DNA of 64,000 nt from Posidonia oceanica (Eukaryota > Streptophyta > Magnoliopsida > Alismatales > Posidoniaceae): contig JAZBRS010000059.1 of the NCBI GenBank assembly GCA_037176725.1, positions 10,341,001 through 10,405,000 on the forward strand, written 5' to 3'. Shown here in pieces: positions 46,823 to 59,395 of the stretch. Each line of letters opens with the position of its first letter. The stretch's first letter is position 1. The notes beneath the pieces were generated by a model. That model worked only from the letters and a program-made list of their open reading frames with translations. It did not search any database and was not told the origin of the DNA. The position numbers and the translations under genes were made by a program.

Positions 46823-49389
46823 TGTAGACACCCCGTTTTGGCAACTGATCGTTGGTGGATCTCTTTGGAGGCTTGCTCGGATCGTGGCTTGGCAAACCCC
46901 AACCTAAACCCTAATCCAAACCTAGACCAACCTTCAACCTAGACTCAAACCTAATCCAAACCCTAATCTCGAACCTAATCCAAACCCCAACCCAAAACCC
47001 TCCAAACTTACCCAAAACCTTCACACCACCAGCCTCCATAACCCAAAGTCCACTAGCGGCCCAAACCCTAGGGAACGGGCCTAGATTTCACTACAGCAGG
47101 CCCTGTCCAGTTCTGTCACCCGTCCCAGTGACGACTGGTTCTGTCGCCTGTCCCAGCGGCGACATGCGTTGTTGCCATGCTGAGAGGCGACTCGGGACCT
47201 GTTTGAACTCCCACGCGCGTGACTTGTTGTCACCCCTCCACCGCCCAACCAAGCCACTAACTCCCTGTCGTGACCACCTTTCGGCGATTTGGCACGGCGT
47301 CTCATCACCCCTTCACCGCTCGACCAGGCCACTTACTCCTTGTGCCATCTCTGGTACCGTACTTCCTGTCGTGGCCTCTCTCCACCGCCCGACCAAGCCT
47401 CTGCCACCCTGACAGACCTCATCGAACAAAACCGGCGAACCCAACACCTTTCCCTATCACCACACTCAATTCTCAAAGCCTTCGACCTCCAAAGCGATCT
47501 AGAACCTTCCCTTATGCGAGAGCGAACCTCCTCCGAGCGTCCCGTGCCTGGTTCTGGCCCTCCCACTCGCCGCCTTCCGAGTTCCGTCGCCATTTGGTCT
47601 CACCGGCGTTGGAGAAGACATCCACCTCTCGCTCAGGTAATCTCTTCCTCGAAGGACGAGGATCGTTCCTATGTGTTTTCCGCATTTTTTGGCATTTAAT
47701 TTCGTCGTTTACACCTCATCTTCTTCGGCTCCGGCGACGTCCGCCGCCCGTGTGAGGTCGTTCGGCCATTGAGCATGTGGCACGGATTGTCCCAGAGCTT
47801 GCCTACACCCCACTTTGCATGCTGGACCTATCTGGGTTCTCCCTTGGCGTCCTCTGTGCTCCAGTGAAGCCCACGAGCCCACCGCCGTTGACACGGCCGG
47901 TGACGCTCGCGGACTTCGGCGTGATGAGGGAGCCCTTGGGGAAGCTCAGCCACCCCGTTTTTTTTCTCTCTTTAGCTTCGCTGGACTGCCACCTATCCTC
48001 CCCGCCACTCCCAGACGTCTCAGGTGCCTCCCCGTGCGCTCCTGGCCTCCCTCGTGGCCGGACGATGTGTGTGGACGGCCGTTGACGGCGAGAAGGTGGT
48101 GGGGAACACCTAGTTACTCGTTTTTAGTTTCGATTGTTTCCTTGGCCTCATCTTGGCTCCCCCAAGCCTCCAGTGAGTCGTGTGTAAGCCCTGGAGCTCC
48201 CTGGCCTCCTTTATGGCCACCGAAGTCCTCGACTGCCGACGATGAAACCCATTAGGTGGGGAGAGAGATCTAGAGGCGTGTTTTTTATTTTGAATGTACG
48301 TGTTTGTTCTTGGGAACACCATCGAGCTTCCCCAATCATCGCTTGAATTTTTAGCATCGCCAGCAGCACGGGATTTGGCGATGAACTCCGTCCAGCGGAC
48401 TGCTAGTCGCGTCGCCTGTTCTAGCGGCGACTCGACTGTGTTTCTGGTAGTCCCCGAACCGGACTTTGCGCCTGCGTATCTCGTGACCCAGGCACCATTT
48501 TTGCATGATGATTGCATGGTTGTATTCCCTGATTTGCCGTCTATCTCTGTGAATGTCTACTTGTATGTTTTATGACTGTTTGCATGGTTTGATCAGCCGG
48601 CGAAGTTCGCTGTCTGGCCTGCCTGAAGCAGCCTTGGCCTCTAGTCGGAGCGGTGACTTGTACCGTCGCTGCAAATATCGGCGGTGTGTCCTATCATCGT
48701 CCTGAGGAGCGACTGTGCTGTCGCTGCGCACTGCGGCGACGTGTACTATCGCCGTGGTGATCGGCGACTCAGGCCAGGGTTCAGACAGTGGACTGAGCCC
48801 CTTGTTCGCTGCCTTGTTCTTGACTCACTTTGTTTTGGTTTTGTTTCCCTACTTTGTTTATCATCTTATAATGGTATTTCAACTTTAATTAGTCATTTTG
48901 GCATGGTTTCGCTAAGATTTGCATGGTTTATAAATGCATGTTGCATACCACCCTCAGGCGAACATAAACAGACGTTATACACCAACATTAGCCACACAAG
49001 AGCGGATTGGCCAAGAAAGACCGACTTCCTTGGGCATGTCGGGGGTGCCTAACACCTTCCCCGCATGTAACAGGAGTCCTTACCCTTTCTCTGGACCGCA
49101 ATGACCTTGTGTCTTACACATTCGGATTGGATTTGCATGTTTTTAACTGCATGAGTTTTCCTGCATGTTTTCGTATACGGTTTTCCTAGTCTTCTGGTTT
49201 TTTTAATAGATTAGGTGGCAACTCCATTTCTTTTCCTTTGTTTTCCTTTACATTCTTCGCTTGATTTTCCAGTGTCTTCAAGTCGAGTGTCCTTCCTCAG
49301 ATTCACTGTTGGCCGTGACCCCTCTCACTGGCCGGTGTGTGCGAGCTCTGGCAGCGTGCGACCGTGTTGCCGAGGAACGTGTGGTCATA
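46823..49389 (+). repeat. 5' LTR of the Tat-clade gypsy element
   Basis: Starts TGTAGACACCCCGTTTTGG and ends ...AACGTGTGGTCATA, just before a primer-binding site. Length is 2567 bp. Near the start is a degenerate CCTAAACC tract (46895-47030). The end half (48840-49389) is shared, in inverse orientation, with 41.6-42.0 kb and 62.9-63.5 kb. Open frames inside it (for example 47270-47755) are not supported as genes. Confidence 0.75.
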
Positions 49390-49395
49390 GGAAAG

Positions 49396-49412
49396 TGGCG
49401 ACTCCGCTGGGG
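49396..49412 (+). other. Primer-binding site of the Tat element
   Basis: TGGCGACTCCGCTGGGG, seven bases after the LTR end. It starts with TGG as expected for complementarity to a tRNA 3' CCA, and has the form used by Ogre/Retand-type elements (tRNA-Arg in published Ogre). Confidence 0.75.
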
Positions 49413-50557
49413 ATGCAAGACTCCGGCTTTCGTTTTCCACCTTTCTGCTTAAGTGTGGCTTACTTTTTGCTTAGCTTAGAATTTAATTACCATGTTTACT
49501 TGATTGTCGCGTTAATTCATGCATTTTGCTTATCTTAGCGTTTAATTACCATATTTTCCTGATTATCGCATTAATTCATGCCTTTTACTTGGTGTTTGGC
49601 TTATTTTACACAAATATGCTATGCCACCTCACTTATACACATGCCATGCTTATATATGCCTTTTGATGTGTTGATTGTCTTTTATTTTCACTAATCATGT
49701 GACACGACACTAGCACATACCATGAGCATGCCTTTTGTAATGATGTGTGATGCTTTGCTTGCCATAATTGGGTGATTTTCTTCTCTTTTTGCACTAAGCC
49801 TAAGGACAATTAGAGATTAATTGTTTCCCCCATGGTTGATTAAAAATGGCAAGTAAAACCAATCCTAGGAACAACTAGAGACATAAACACACATTCACCC
49901 CCTTTGAGTTAATAAAACATGCAAGTAAAAAAAACTTTAATCATGTTTGCATGAATGATCATATAGGGTATGCTTCTTCTCATCTCTGAGTCCACCTACC
50001 AGTCTGAGAAGGGCAGTATCAGTCACTTGTTCCATCGCTTTGGCATGGGGCGAGTTGGTCAGTCTGTCCCCCCTTGTCAGGGTCGTGTCGGTGTTAGTAG
50101 AGGGTACAACCCATGCTTTGGCAGGGTCAAGGCTCCTAACACACCACCCATTGTTTGCCTGAGCTTTGGCCAAGATTTAGACGGGGACCTTGCTTTTTAC
50201 CTGAGTTGGTGACCCATACACCTGTGAGAGTCCGAAGTAGACAGCCTACTAGGACACACTAGACTGGTGAGAGAGAGCATACTAGAATGCATGCATTTGC
50301 ATGAGTGCCATTCATACCACAATTAAAAATATCTGCATTTTGCTTTCGGGTTTTAACACTTGTTTTTGTTTGTGTTGTGTCTTGTCGTACAGGTCAGTGA
50401 TCGAGTTCCCTAGCCGGAGCTTGAGCCTTTTCTTTCATTGACGCCCCTGTTGCGACACCTTTTCTCAACCATCTCCTCCTGAGCTGTCCGCCTTTACGGC
50501 GATAGCTCGTCCTCTCGTTTACCGTCGCAGCCCTGTTCTCACTTGCTCATGGTTAGC
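49413..50557 (+). other. Leader between primer site and gag
   Basis: About 1.1 kb without a clear coding region. Ogre-type elements often carry ORF1 here; none is present in this copy. Confidence 0.5.
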
Positions 50558-50558
50558 C

Positions 50559-53058
50559 ATGGCCCAGCGCGCCAGTGAGCCTCAGCCTTCTGTTGCCCTA
50601 GAGGGGATTTCCACTTCGGTCCCTTCAACTCTCACCTTGACTCCCTCTGTGCCTCTCTCGACACTAGTATCCCACCCTCTGGTACACGGGGTGCTCCTAT
50701 ATTCTGTGGGGCATTGGCAGACCTTCCCCATTCTGGATCCTGTCACCGAGTCCATCTTGGTGACTACCACTCGCTCTCTGAAGACTCTGCTGATGGCTTC
50801 CTCTCCCCAGGGCTATGTCACTTTTCACACCCTTTCTAATGTAGCGACTTCTGCTATAGGATCCTTGCCTTCTGGATAGTCTGTGTCCTTGCCTCTGGCA
50901 TCTGGTCCCTCACCGACCCAGCACCTCAGCATTCCCACTGACGGGCCCCCTGACGTGCAGTATCAGCATCTGATGGTGCTTGCCCAGGCACTGCAGCGTA
51001 TGGCTCTGTTTGTTCGCCCTCTTTGATTTCCACTACTCCTGAGGTTCCCCTGCAGCCTGCTCTTACATTCTAGGCTTTCCCACTACACCTCTGCCCCGTC
51101 CGTCGCCTCAGCTACTCACTGCTCCGGTGATGGGGGCGTAGCCTCTGCTTTATGCATTCACACCACTCATAGCACAGCATATGACTCCGCCACCTGGTGG
51201 CCAGCCCTTCAGGCTGGTAGGAGCGCAGTACCCCTCGAGCCCGCTGCCCGGCACCCTGCCAGTGTAGCAGATGTTGCTCTAGCACTCTGTACCAATCATC
51301 GCACAACATTCCGCCTACCCCTACCCAGTGCATTAGTAGGTTCCTTCCCCAGCATGCATACCACCACACACTGCACCCACGCACGGATATGCTGGCCCTC
51401 ATGTCGCATCTTCAGGCGACGTGATGGTGGATCCGGAGGAGCACTTAGGTGCGACCCATTCAGCATATGCGCCCCCCGTCCAAGCTGCACCATCACCATC
51501 GGCAGCGGCTCCAGATGCCCTCCTCATCAGGATGGGCAACCTGGAAAAAGCACTACGTCTAGTGTAGGGCGGTGATCGCCAGTCCTACCAGTTACGAGAC
51601 CTCTGCTATTTCCCAGAGGCAGTGCTCCCACCAAAATTCCATATCCTGGACTTCGATAAGTATAATGGGAGGGGCTACTTTATTTCCCATCTGAGAGCGT
51701 ACTGTGGAGATCTCGTTCAACTTCAGGCTGACGAGAGGTTGCTGATCCGCTTGTTCCAAAAGAGTCTGACTGGCCTGGCCCTCAAGTGGTTCACTTCCCT
51801 TGATATGGCTGCCATCAAGACTTGGAATGATCTCAGTCAGGCATTCCTGGAATAGTACTCCTTCAATCTAAACCTGGTCCCAAAGCATGAGGATCTAGTC
51901 GCCACCAAGCAGAAGCCCAACAAGCCATTCGGGGAGTACGTCGGCCGCTGGCGCGCCCTTGCCTCATAGGTTCGCGATAGGCCCTCTGATGAGGAGTCTA
52001 TCAAGATCGTTATTCGAGGTGAGCAACTGTCAACTAGGGCTCTGCTTAGCACATAGCGTGTCACCACTTTTGCATCATTGATTCGGGCTGGCGCTTGTGT
52101 GGAGAGCTCGCTGTGGAGTGGCAACTTCCCTACGCTCTCTGCGTTTGCCAAGCAAGCCACCACCCCCAACAACAACAACAATAGTGGCAACAGCAGTAAT
52201 AGCGACAACAACACCGGCAGCAACAACAGCCACCCTAGGAGAAGGGACCCTCCGAGAACTGCCATTGCATACGTCGACTCCCCTACCGTGCCCGTCCATG
52301 TGGTGGCTCAGCCTGGCCTGAATCAGGTAGTCTATGCACGTGCACCTAGGGCACCTCCCACTCCACAATTCACAACCATCGCCCGACTGGTCTATCCTGC
52401 CACACCGGTTCGGCAAGGACAACACTAAGGGCAGAGATGGCCTTACACGAATCAACGTCATTTCACTCCACTAGTGGAACCACTGAGTGTCGTCCTCCCT
52501 AAGGTTACGTCGCTCCTTAGGCTCCCCGAGATTCGCCCAACGTCGAATCCACTCTCGGTGTGGTATCGCGCGAATCTGTTCTGCAACTACCATCAAGTTG
52601 TGGGGCACTCGATGGATAGTTGCTTCACGTTGCGGGGCGCCATTTAGGACTTGATTGACCGAAAGGTCATCATCATTAACACGCAGGAGGCAGCATCCAC
52701 TTCCGCACCTCCACCAGCATCCACACCTGCATTAGGATCAGCACCCTCCCATCCTAGCATTGTCCACCAGCCTTTGCTGGAGCATTCTAGCCCGGGAGGC
52801 ACGGGGACCTCAGGAGTGCACTCCATCTTCCCCTCCGGGTCCGCTACGTCTGTGGTGGACCCCTCTGATCTCATTCAGGATATCTCTGAGCCTTTTCCCT
52901 CCTCTCTTTATCTTGCGGCAGTTGCCGGCTCTGAGTCGGGAATCCATATGATCCGTCTAGACGCCAAGCTGGAGCGCTCTACCTCGCAGCCCACCATGCA
53001 ACCCCAAGCTCAATCACCTGTCTGCCTGCTAGCTAGATCCCAGCCAGAGCCCTCATGA
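50559..53058 (+). pseudogene. Tat element gag
   Basis: The first frame (MAQRASEPQPS...) runs to a stop near 50879. The conserved gag core is at 51600-52080 (FHILDFDKYNG, LKWFTSLD, TWNDLSQAFLE, then FGEYVGRWRALAS), with stops at 51853-51855 and near 51967 and 52056. A knuckle-like FCNYHQVVGHSMDSC is at about 52578-52625, followed by a stop and DLIDRK. A Pro/Ser-rich tail goes to 53058. It is structural protein of the virus-like particle by family knowledge, non-functional here. Confidence 0.75.
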
Positions 53059-53172
53059 CCTTCTTAGCAGCATTCCCAGTTCCCCTACCATCCAGCAAAC
53101 ATCCCATCAGCCCTTCTGGAGCTTGCAGCTCATGCTCCCCTGGTTGTTAACCTGACCAGGGATACCCATCGC

Positions 53173-53901
53173 ATGTCATATGAATACGCCACAGAGATGT
53201 GCATGGAAATCACGCAGTCGGGCAGGATTTACAAGCCTGCAGCACCCGTAGCCAAGCCTAGTCGTCCAGAGCCCACTCTACCCTCACCAGCAAGCCAACC
53301 CTTTGGTCCCACCACAGAAGAATCCTCTGCCAAAGCTACTTCTTCCGCCATCAAAAAGGTCCAACCCACGGCCGACATTACTGCCCAACTTAAGAAAGTC
53401 AAGGCTGACATATCCATTTGGGACCTTATCCACACATCCTCTGAGCACCATGAGGCTTTCCTCCGTGTGTTCCAGGCTGCCCATGTGTCCACAACCATTG
53501 AGCCTGCAACCCTAGAAAGTATGGTGGGTATGATCGCGGTCCCCCAGGTCATCTCTTTTTCAAGTGATGAGCTGCCTCCGGTAGGAATTAATCATAACCA
53601 ACCCCTCTTCATCACGGTGCAGTTAAAAAACTTCTGCATTCCCCTAATGCTGGTTGATAACAGTGCAAGCCTTAACGTTTGCCCCTTGTGCATAGCAATG
53701 AAGCTTGGATTCAAGGTCGGGGATATCACACCAGCCATAAAGGGAATGACAGCTTTTGACAACACACACCATGACTTTTTGGGGATTCTGATTATTCCTC
53801 TTACTATTGGCCCAGTCATATTCGATGTGGAATTCTACATCGTCGACTTGGAACCCACTTTTAACCTTCTGCTTGGGCGCCCTTGGTTGCACAAGCATTA
53901 A
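53173..53901 (+). pseudogene. Tat element protease region
   Basis: A 242-codon frame. The C-terminal half is a retropepsin-like domain: LVDNSASLNVCPL, a LIIPLTIG strand region, then FYIVDLEPTFNLLLGRPWLH. The catalytic motif has DNS where the family has DNG/DSG, so activity is doubtful. The frame stops right after the domain. Confidence 0.75.
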
Positions 53902-55926
53902 GTCATCCCCTCGACCCTCCACCGCATAATCAAGTTCCGTTGGGGCGACGACGTTGTCGTTGTCATGTCGGAGAACTTCGATAAGGAGCAAGTTGAGGCG
54001 GTCTCTTCTGTATCTCAACAGACTGTCCAGTTTGATCCCAAGCCTTGTGATACTTTGTACTGCGTTAATCGGTTTGAACCGGTTAACTATATCCCCGATC
54101 TTGAGCGTGTTAGCTGCCTGGCTGTTCACAGCAACCCATTTTGGATGGTCGAGAACCTCTATCACAGGTGGGGCTACGTGAAGGGAACACCACTCGGGCG
54201 GTACGGCCAAGGGATTGCCAAGCCGATTGCGGTCGAAGAGTGAAGAGACTTTGAAGGTCTCGGGTATGACTGGCAGCCCCATGAAGATGAACGCCTGCAC
54301 TCGAGGAATCGGAAGATTGCCATCCCTCGGGATCTCACTAACTTCACTAGTGTAAGTGCTCTTGATCCAGACAAAAGCCCAGCTGCAGCACAACAAGTGC
54401 CGTGCCAGAGTCCCTCATTGCTGACAGAGGAGTGGCTTTGTGTCGAGGACTACTACTCGGATGAGGAGCAGTTTGGCACAGTGGAAGCAGTTCGGACCAA
54501 CAGAGAGGTCCAGTTTAGCCTAACAGCATCTCGGTTAGTTTGCTTGGCCCTCCCTTCTACTGATACAACGGCGGAATCAGCAAGTTCTATGTCAGAGTTG
54601 ACAGTCTCTCCCACTTTTGTAGCTTTGCCAGCACCTTCGACAGCCACAGCTGTAGCTCCAGAGTTAGGAGCACACCCTCAGGCACCGTTCACCAGTTTGC
54701 CCACCACTGCAGTTGCATCAGCACAACACTCACCCTTTCGGGCAGTTCAGTCGGTCAGTTCAGCTGGTTTCGCGACTCAGCCCGCTTCATCAGCAGCACC
54801 ATCAACAATGTAGGCAGTTCCACCAGCCACACAGTTGTTTGCCTCAATAGGTCAAGTCTTGTGGTGGGCCCCCAAGGCATCTTTAGCCATGCAACCAGCA
54901 TCACCAGTGGACGTAGGCATTTTGTCGCCTGGCACAACCGTCCAGCTATCAACCCTCCAGAGGAGCATGTCTATCTCCCCTTTAGCCACAACAGTAACCT
55001 TGTCAGCACATCCGCTAGTTGCACCACTGGCCAGCCTGTTTGCATCCCTGATCGCCACAGCACCGTAGTCAGTCACGTCGGAAGATCAGTCAGTCAGTCA
55101 GTCAGCACAGCCGGCAACAGAACATGCACCCCAGTTAGCGGTACAGTTGACAGCCAGAGGCACCCACACAGGCGAGGGAATAGCCGAGCAAGAGTCTCAA
55201 GAGGCCATCAACGCCTACTATGTCGACTTGCCCTCAGATGAGAAGGAAGGAGCGACTACAGAGGCTTAGGTAGACAGCCTGCTCGGAGACTTGGAACTAT
55301 TCTTCCAAGAGCAACTTGTAGCACTGGAGGAGGATGCCGCAGAACAGCAGGCGGTGAAGAAAGGGAAAGCCGTGGTCATGGATCCCTCTCAGCAGGAAGA
55401 CCATCCATCTATCATGGTCTTAGAAGAAGAATCAGCAACAGCCCCCACTAGACCAGTTGAGTTAATCACTCTGCAGCCGGGAGGTGGGTTTAGATGGTTT
55501 ATACAGCACATGCCTCGCTTAAGTAGTGCAGCAGGTGGTGGTAGACAGATCAGTCTTTTAGAGGACAGTCGCTCGTTCCCAACACTCCCCGCAAGTACAT
55601 CAGGAGATGCGGAGGAGGAGACAGCAATAGCGACAGCAGCGGTAGCAGCCCAAGCAGTGGTAGCAGCAACAAGACAGGCAGAACAGCCAGACCAGTCAGC
55701 AGGACCAGAGGCTACCCAAGCAGAGGTCACCCACCGAGCATACAGAAACACTCGGGTGAGCGTGACCATTTTGAGGCGTCATCAGGGCCAGGAAGTGGAA
55801 CACATCCACTCCTTCGATATCACGGACCCAACCTTCGAGAAGGAGATCCTCTCAGAACTCATTGCATATGGAGAGGAGGACGACATAGGCGTAGATGAGA
55901 ATGATGAACCACCGCCTGAGTTCTAG
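53902..55926 (+). pseudogene. Linker between protease and RT
   Basis: Broken frames (53965-54243, 54397-54813, 55291-55926) rich in Ala, Pro, Ser, Thr, Gln and Glu. VENLYHRWGYV..GTPLGRYGQGI near 54148-54225 is a Tat-family segment. The acidic stretch EEDDIGVDENDEPP leads to a stop at 55924-55926 and then the RT. Confidence 0.6.
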
Positions 55927-56046
55927 CCTTATGATGATGACCCAGAGGGCCCTAACCTCCACATCGAAGAAGAGACGGAGGTTATCAACATTGGCACAGC
56001 AGAGGAAGTCAAAGAGGTCCGCATCAGCGCCAAACTGTCACCCCAG

Positions 56047-57534
56047 GCCAAAGCAGAGTTTATAGCTTTCCTCAGGGAATATGCAGATGTCTTCGCCTGG
56101 AGTTATGATGACATGATCGGCCTCGACGTCGAAATAGTGGTACACACTCTACCGCTGAAGCCAGATGCAAAGCCAGTGAAGTAGAAACTCGGGAGATGGC
56201 GACCACAATGGTTGCTCAAGATCAAAGAAGAAATCATGAAGCAGCATAATGTCAACTTCCTCAAGGTCGTCCTGTACCCAGAATGGCTTGCTAATGTTGT
56301 GCCAGTGCCAAAGAAAGACGGCCGGGTCCGCATGTGCATTAACTACAGAGATCTGAACAAGGCAAGTCCCAAGGACGACTTCCCACTGCCGCACATTGAC
56401 GTCCTGGTCGACAACACAACGGGCCACAAAATGCTCTCCTTCATGGACGGCGTCTCCGGCTACAACCAGATCAGAATGGCAGAAGAAGACATGGAAAAGA
56501 CATCCTTCATCACCCCTTGGGGAGTCTTCTGCTATCAAGTAATGCTGTTTGGGCTCAAGAATGCAGGGGCAACTTATCAAAGGGCCATGACGGCACTGTT
56601 CCATGACCTCATGCACCAAGAAGTCGAGGTCTACGTGGACGATATGAATGCCAAGTCCAGAGAGCCCGAGGATCACCTCGCCTGCCTGAAGAAGCTCTTT
56701 GATTGCTTGAGGGAATACAAGCTCCGCCTCAACCCCAACAAATGTGTATTCGGGGTATCTTCCAGAAAACTCCTGGAATACATTGTCAGCCAGAAGGGAA
56801 TCGAGGTAGATCCGAGCAAGGCTAGAGCCATTGTGGAGATGCCACTCCCTAGAACTGAAAAGGAGATCCAAGGACTGTTGGGGTGATTACAGTACATCGG
56901 TCGGTTCATTGCGCAGCTCACTTCCATCTGCGAACTGATATTTAAGCTCCTGAGGAAGAATGCAAAGATCAACTGGAGCAATGAGTGCCAGGCTGCATTT
57001 GACAAGATCAAGCAGCTCCTTATCAAGCCTCCAGTCCTGGTTTCCCCCACGCTACAGCGACCTCTGCTCCTATACCTCTCTACCACACAGCATTCCATGG
57101 GCGCAGTCTTGGGCCAACATGATGAATCAGGTAGAAAGGAGCGAGCCATCTACTATCTGAGTAAGAAATTTAATGATTGCGAAGCCAGGTACAACACCAT
57201 AGAGAAAGTCTGCTTATCTCTTGTCTGGGCGGCACAAAGACTAAGGCATTACATGATGGCCTACCCAGTTCAGCTTCTATGCCAGTATGACTGGATGAAG
57301 TTTCTCTTCCAGAAGCCAGCCATGGTAGGCAGATGCGTCAAGTGGCAGGTGTTGCTGTCTCAATACGACATCACCTTCGTCACCCAGAAGTCCATGAAGG
57401 GGCAGGCTATGGCAGACCACTTAGCCAACTTCCCCTTGCCTGAATATCAACCTCTGCAGACACAGTTCCCCGATGAGGACATCCTGTTCGCCATGGAGGA
57501 TTCTGAACAGAAAGACCATGAAGACGAGGAGTAG
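56047..57534 (+). pseudogene. Tat element reverse transcriptase and RNase H
   Basis: RT blocks in order: VVPVPKKDGRVRMCINYRDLN, FPLPHID, SFMDGVSGYNQI, FCYQVMLFGLKNAGATYQRAM and the active site YVDD at 56632-56643. A TGA at 56884-56886 sits where the family has Arg in LGRLQYIGRF; the frame then continues to the RNase H with LSKKF, EARY and LSLVWAAQRLRHYM, and ends at a stop at 57532-57534. Apart from these stops the domain is well preserved. Confidence 0.88.
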
Positions 57535-57900
57535 TGGCAGCTGTACTTTGATGGCACCGTCAATAGAAGAGGCCAAGGCTTAGGTGTAGTGTTAGCAATG
57601 CCGCAAGGGCAGCTGATCCCCTTTGCAAGGAAGCTGATCTTTGAATGCAACAATAATGAAGCAGAATATGAAACGTGCATCCTGGGACTGAGAGTCGCAC
57701 TCGAACATGAGGTGCGGAAGCTGCATGTGCACAGCGACGCAATATTGGTGATCTCCCAGGTAAACGACGACTGGAAGACAAAGGACCCAAAGCTTGTGCC
57801 ATACCATGAACATCTGCTGAAGCTTATTGAGGAGTTCGAGAGTGTCCGCTTCACATACATGAACAGAGCGAGGAATGCATATGCAGATGCACTAGCAACC
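57535..57900 (+). pseudogene. Second (archaeal-type) RNase H
   Basis: LYFDGTVNRRGQGLGVVL, then NNNEAEYETCILGLRVAL, HVHSDAILVISQVND and RNAYADALATLA carry the D-E-D-D pattern of the extra RNase H acquired by Tat-clade elements. It follows the first RNase H immediately and precedes integrase. Confidence 0.82.
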
Positions 57901-58009
57901 CTGGCATCTTGGTTCAGCATACCTGAAGACCGTGCAGTGGACATATCAGTCACTCGCATGGAGCAGCCTGCGCACTGCATGAGCATAGAAGAGGCGGATC
58001 CAGCAGAAG

Positions 58010-59265
58010 AGCAACCATGGTACCATGACATCAAGGTCTTCCTAGAATCTGGCAGCCTCCCACCTGACGCCTTAGCAGCAAATAGAAAGACTTTGGTGTG
58101 TCTGGCGTTAAAGTATGTGCTAGGAGCAGGGCATCTCTATAGAACATCATACAACCAGATGCTCCTACCTTGCGTGGGCAAGAGAGAGGCCGACACACTC
58201 ATGCTTCAAGTCCATGGAGGGGCCTGCGGCCCTCACATGAACGGCGTGTTGTTAGCCAAGAAGATCATGCTCCAGGGCTACTTCTTGTCAACCATGGAGG
58301 TAGATTGTTGCCAGTTTGTGCGCAGATGTCATACCTGTCAGATCCATGGGAATTTCATACACGCTCCCCCACAGTAGCTTCACAGCATGTCATCGCCATG
58401 GCCCTTCTCCACCTGGGGGATAAATGTCATTGGAGCAGTACATCCTACAGCCTCCAATGGTCACCGCTTCATCCTTGTGGCGATCGACTACTTTACCAAG
58501 TAGGTGGAAGCAGCCTCCTACAAAATTGTCACAGCCGCGGCGACAGAGAAATTTATCCGAAACAACATCATCGCCCAGTATGGGGTCCCACACACTGTCA
58601 TCTTTGACAATGGCACGAACTTCATAGCCAGGAGGATCGAAGACTATCTTCAGAGCTTCAAGATCAAGCATTACAAATCCTCGCCTTATCGGCCGCAGAT
58701 GAATGGCGTAGTTGAGTCTACCAACAAGAACCTTGTAAAGATCATGAAAAAGATGGCAGAAACTCATAAGGACTGGCACGACAAGCTTCCGTATGCTCTA
58801 TGGGTGTACATGACATCAGTCCGAACCTCGACAGGAGCAACCCCGTACTCACTGGTGTATGGCATGGAGGTAATGCTGCCTGTTAAAGTAGAGATCCCCT
58901 CACTGCGGATCCTACGAGAAGTTGAGTTGGGGGAGGCAGAATGGGTCGAAGACCGCTGCATCCAGCTAAACCTGATTGATGAACATAGGTTGCAAGCCAT
59001 GCATCATGCCCGGTGCTATTAGAAGCGAGTGGCCAGGGCATACCAGAAGAAGGTTAGGCCCAGAAGCTTCTAGCCCGGAGATTTGGTCTTGCGAGCCATT
59101 CATGTCCCAGACAGCTGAGGCAAATTCCAGCCCAACTGGCGTGGCCCATTTGTGGTCAAGCGGGTCTTCTCCGGCGGCTCAGCAATCCTTGAAGACATGG
59201 ACCAGGTTGAGCAGTCAGAACTGGTCAACTCATGCTACCTCAAGAAGTACTACCAGTAGCCTGGA
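58010..59265 (+). pseudogene. Tat element integrase
   Basis: The zinc-binding H-H-C-C part is at about 58210-58340 (HGGACGPHMNG...CRRC-like VRRCHTC). The catalytic core starts near 58410, but its first acidic residue is changed (GIN where the family has GID, about 58423). The second Asp (IFDNGTNF) and the Glu (NGVVEST) are present. Stops at 58376-58378, 58501-58503, 59020-59022, 59071-59073 and 59116-59118 interrupt it. The C-terminal part (PNWRGPFVVKRVFSGG..IL) ends at 59259-59261. Confidence 0.85.
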
Positions 59266-59360
59266 GCCACCTTTACCTTGCAGAGCCTCCTTTTTCTTCT
59301 GTTCCATCTCATGCATTAGAATACTTTCATGCATTCTCAGTTTTACATGCTTTATTAGTA

Positions 59361-59395
59361 AAAAAAAAAGAAAAAAAAAAGAAGAAAAAAAAAAC
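59361..59395 (+). other. Purine-rich tract after integrase
   Basis: A-rich run with scattered G (AAAAAAAAAAGAAAAAAAAAAG), about 100 bp past the integrase stop. It may be a polypurine-type tract or simple sequence. A similar one is near 59600-59645. Confidence 0.35.

Noticed and set aside
47270..48255. Several overlapping plus-strand ORFs of 100-160 codons
   Set aside because: They overlap each other in different frames within the 5' LTR, showing GC-driven openness rather than coding.
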